From assembly GCF_001463745.1 (NCBI RefSeq), contig NZ_BBWJ01000043.1, positions 62,001 through 126,000 on the forward strand: 64,000 nt of DNA, in the 5' to 3' direction. Positions within the stretch are counted from its first letter, which is position 1. Each line of letters starts with the position of its first letter. Below are positions 62,138 to 64,000 of the stretch, piece by piece. The notes under the pieces are model-generated. The model ran no database searches, was not told the origin of the DNA, and saw nothing but the letters and a program-made list of their open reading frames with translations. This stretch comes from Aureimonas sp. AU22. GTDB taxonomy: Bacteria > Pseudomonadota > Alphaproteobacteria > Rhizobiales > Rhizobiaceae. A program made the position numbers and the translations under genes.

Positions 62138-64000
62138 TCCGCCGCCTCGTCGTCGCCCGCACCAGCGGCCGTCCATTCCCGCGCGCGGGCGAGATGGTCG
62201 TAGGGGCCGGAGAAATCGCCTGCCTGGAAGGGCCGCGCGCGCGACAGGTATCCCCGGTTCGGGTCGCGATAGGCCGACGCCAGGCCGCGGAAGGCGGCAA
62301 GGGCGGCGTCGGAGAGATCGTCCCCCGATTGCGGCTCGCCGGTCCGGCCGCCGTTGTGGGCAAGGCGCTCCTCGTAGAACTCGCGCTCGCGCAGGCGAAC
62401 GTAGAGGAGGTCGCGGACGGAGGCGGCGGGTCCGAGCTTGTCGAAACCGCCGAGCTTGGCCATCGCCCCTTCCAGCGGCAATTGCGGGCTGAGCAGCGTG
62501 CGCGCCTGTTTCACGGAGGGGTTGGTGCCGGTCTTGTAGTCGATGATTTCCACCGAGCCGTCGCGCATCCGGTCGATGCGGTCGGCATAGCCATGGAAGC
62601 CGACGCCGAGCGCCGGAAGGTCGTAGCGCCCCTGAACCTCCGTCAGCCGCTCTGCCACACCCGGCGCGCGCTCGCGCTCCCACGCGATCATGTTGGTGGC
62701 CAGCGTCTCCATGCGCGGCCACCAGATGGCCTCGATCTCGGGCGGCAGGGCGGCGCGGTCGAACTCTTCGCGCGCGATGGCGAGCAACGCGTCGCGCGCT
62801 TCGGCGGCCGCGGGATCGCTTCCTTCGGCGACGAAGCGATGGAGGATGGCGTGGTAGAGATCGCCGCGTTCCGGCGCGCCCGGCGCGCGGATCATCTCGG
62901 GCAGCGGGTCGAGGCGGAGCACGCGCCGGGCGAAGACCGCATAAGGGTCGCGCACCAGCGTCTCCACCTCCGTGAACGAGTGGCGCACGGGGCGCGCCTC
63001 CAGCGGGGGGCGGGGGGCCGGGCGGGGGGCGGGGGCTTCCGCGGGCCGCTCGTCGAGGCGACGGGCGTGATGGAGATAGGTCTCGCCTCGCTGTCGCAGA
63101 GCCTTCGCCCCGTCCGGGCCCGCCAGCGTGAGGATGCGCTGGAGCCAGCGCGAGGGGATGGCCGGCGCGCCGCCCGCCCGGTGCGAGCGCCCCAGAAGCA
63201 CGCGCCGGCAGCCGAGCGCCATCCAGATGTCGTGCGCCGCCAGTCCGATGCGCCGCTCCGGCGGATCGAGGTCGATCTCCGAACGCATGATCCGCGACAG
63301 GAACGCGTCGGATCGCGCGGTGCCGGGCCACGTGCCTTCGTTGAGGCCGCCGAGGATCATCACGTCGACGCTCTGCAACCGCGCTTCCAGCGCGCCCCAG
63401 ACGAAGACGCGCTGCGAAAGGCCGCCGCGCGGGCGCACGTTGATCGAACGCATCAGTGCCAGCGCCACGTCGGGCAGCTCGGGCGCACGGAAGGCGAAGC
63501 CGGTCTCGGGCGCGGCCACCCAGCCGCGCAGCATGTCGCGCAGCGCAACGCCTGCTTCCTCCGAATACAGCGGCGTCGGGGTGCCGTCCTCATCGCTCGC
63601 CAGCGCTTCCAGGACGCGGGTCAGGCAGATGGCGTAGTCGGCCAGTTCCTGCTCGCCGCCGTCGCGCAGACCCGATAGCGGTCGGAGCGCCGCCTCCAGC
63701 CGTTCGGCGAGGCTTTGCGCCGCGTCGCGATCCTCCTCCGGCACAAGCCGGACCGGACGCGGTGCCCGGCCATCGACGGCCTCCGCCGCCGTTCGACGCT
63801 CTGCGAAGAGGGCGGCGAGTTTGGCCCCGTCGGCCACGCCACAACCGCCCCGCAGCGCGATCAGCTCGATCGTGCGCGCCGCCTCGCGCGCCCGTCCCGG
63901 CGACAGCCCGAGCCGGAGGAGGGGGTGCTTGAGGAGGGACAGAAGCGTGATCGGATCGCCCGGCTCGAGCGCCACCGAGAGCGCCAGGAGGCAGAAGGTG
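62134..64000 (-). CDS. addB: Double-strand break repair protein AddB, N-terminus outside window
   Basis: The minus-strand frame is open to the right edge: about 620 C-terminal residues are present, and roughly 400 more would be expected upstream. LEPGDPITLLSLLKHPLLRLG, QRVFVWGALEARLQSVDVMILGGLNEGTWP and SRIMRSEIDLDPPERRIGLAAHDI match the inactivated helicase part. The nuclease motif SVEIIDYKTGTNP lies about 125 residues from the end. No Fe-S cysteine cluster like that of Bacillus AddB is obvious. addB precedes and overlaps addA (ATGA), the conserved gene order for this complex. Confidence 0.95.
   Translation of the reverse strand, partial: TFCLLALSVALEPGDPITLLSLLKHPLLRLGLSPGRAREAARTIELIALRGGCGVADGAKLAALFAERRTAAEAVDGRAPRPVRLVPEEDRDAAQSLAERLEAALRPLSGLRDGGEQELADYAICLTRVLEALASDEDGTPTPLYSEEAGVALRDMLRGWVAAPETGFAFRAPELPDVALALMRSINVRPRGGLSQRVFVWGALEARLQSVDVMILGGLNEGTWPGTARSDAFLSRIMRSEIDLDPPERRIGLAAHDIWMALGCRRVLLGRSHRAGGAPAIPSRWLQRILTLAGPDGAKALRQRGETYLHHARRLDERPAEAPAPRPAPRPPLEARPVRHSFTEVETLVRDPYAVFARRVLRLDPLPEMIRAPGAPERGDLYHAILHRFVAEGSDPAAAEARDALLAIAREEFDRAALPPEIEAIWWPRMETLATNMIAWERERAPGVAERLTEVQGRYDLPALGVGFHGYADRIDRMRDGSVEIIDYKTGTNPSVKQARTLLSPQLPLEGAMAKLGGFDKLGPAASVRDLLYVRLREREFYEERLAHNGGRTGEPQSGDDLSDAALAAFRGLASAYRDPNRGYLSRARPFQAGDFSGPYDHLARAREWTAAGAGDDEAAE

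Overview
The window is about 64 kb of GC-rich chromosome. It very probably comes from an alphaproteobacterium of the order Hyphomicrobiales (Rhizobiales), and an Aurantimonadaceae-like host would fit. The clues are the order trpF-trpB-(cutA)-trpA-accD-folC|trxA-addA-addB, the block DUF2948-hisD-UPF0262-low-molecular-weight phosphatase, the rpmH-rnpA-yidC-engB group, addAB instead of recBCD, and small alphaproteobacterial families (DUF2852, UPF0262, DUF2948). This is inference from gene content; no 16S rRNA gene is present.

Layout. (1) 1-9,430: a minus-strand catabolic operon for an amino-acid-like compound. It holds a polar amino acid ABC transporter (binding protein, permease, ATPase), a DapA-family lyase, a 969-residue fusion of three amine-dehydrogenase modules, a DUF3830 protein and an M20 deacylase cut by the window edge. 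Two divergent GntR/FCD regulators sit next to it, and a palindrome (TGGTATACCA) overlaps its promoter. (2) 9,430-11,170: a decayed, partly AT-rich stretch with an integrase remnant. (3) 11,170-17,300: a LysR regulator, then a CoA-transferase, an HMG-CoA lyase-like enzyme and an SsuABC-type ABC transporter, closed by a strong hairpin. (4) 17,300-24,730: an envelope group with CreA, TerC/CBS protein, DedA, an ECF sigma and anti-sigma pair, an exported pyrophosphatase, a 28-residue membrane peptide and UppP. (5) 25,000-29,050: an SDR enzyme and an ECF41 sigma factor with its likely regulon (cupin, NmrA-type reductase, carboxymuconolactone decarboxylase family protein), with two matching promoters. 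(6) 29,180-30,542: a tRNA-Arg whose 3' end is overlapped by the end of a broken site-specific recombinase, itself split by a degenerate IS5/IS427-type element. This is the scar of an integrated element.

(7) 30,680-48,540 is mostly core genome: an orphan histidine kinase, rpmH-rnpA-yidC, a hexapeptide acetyltransferase, engB, a TetR-controlled EmrAB-type pump with an obvious operator palindrome, phosphatase-UPF0262-hisD-DUF2948, an M20 dipeptidase, polA and pyrF. (8) 48,550-52,470: DUF1330, a GNAT, PHA depolymerase, DUF2852 and a YgjP-type metallopeptidase. (9) 52,560-64,000: tryptophan synthesis (trpF, trpB, cutA, trpA), accD, folC, then the convergent trxA-addA-addB, with addB running off the right edge.

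The most useful regulatory observations are the GntR operators, the two ECF41 promoters, the TetR palindrome and the nested inverted repeats before polA. No CRISPR array, rRNA gene, intact prophage or recognisable defence system was seen. The most novel metabolic unit is the fused-dehydrogenase operon at the left edge.
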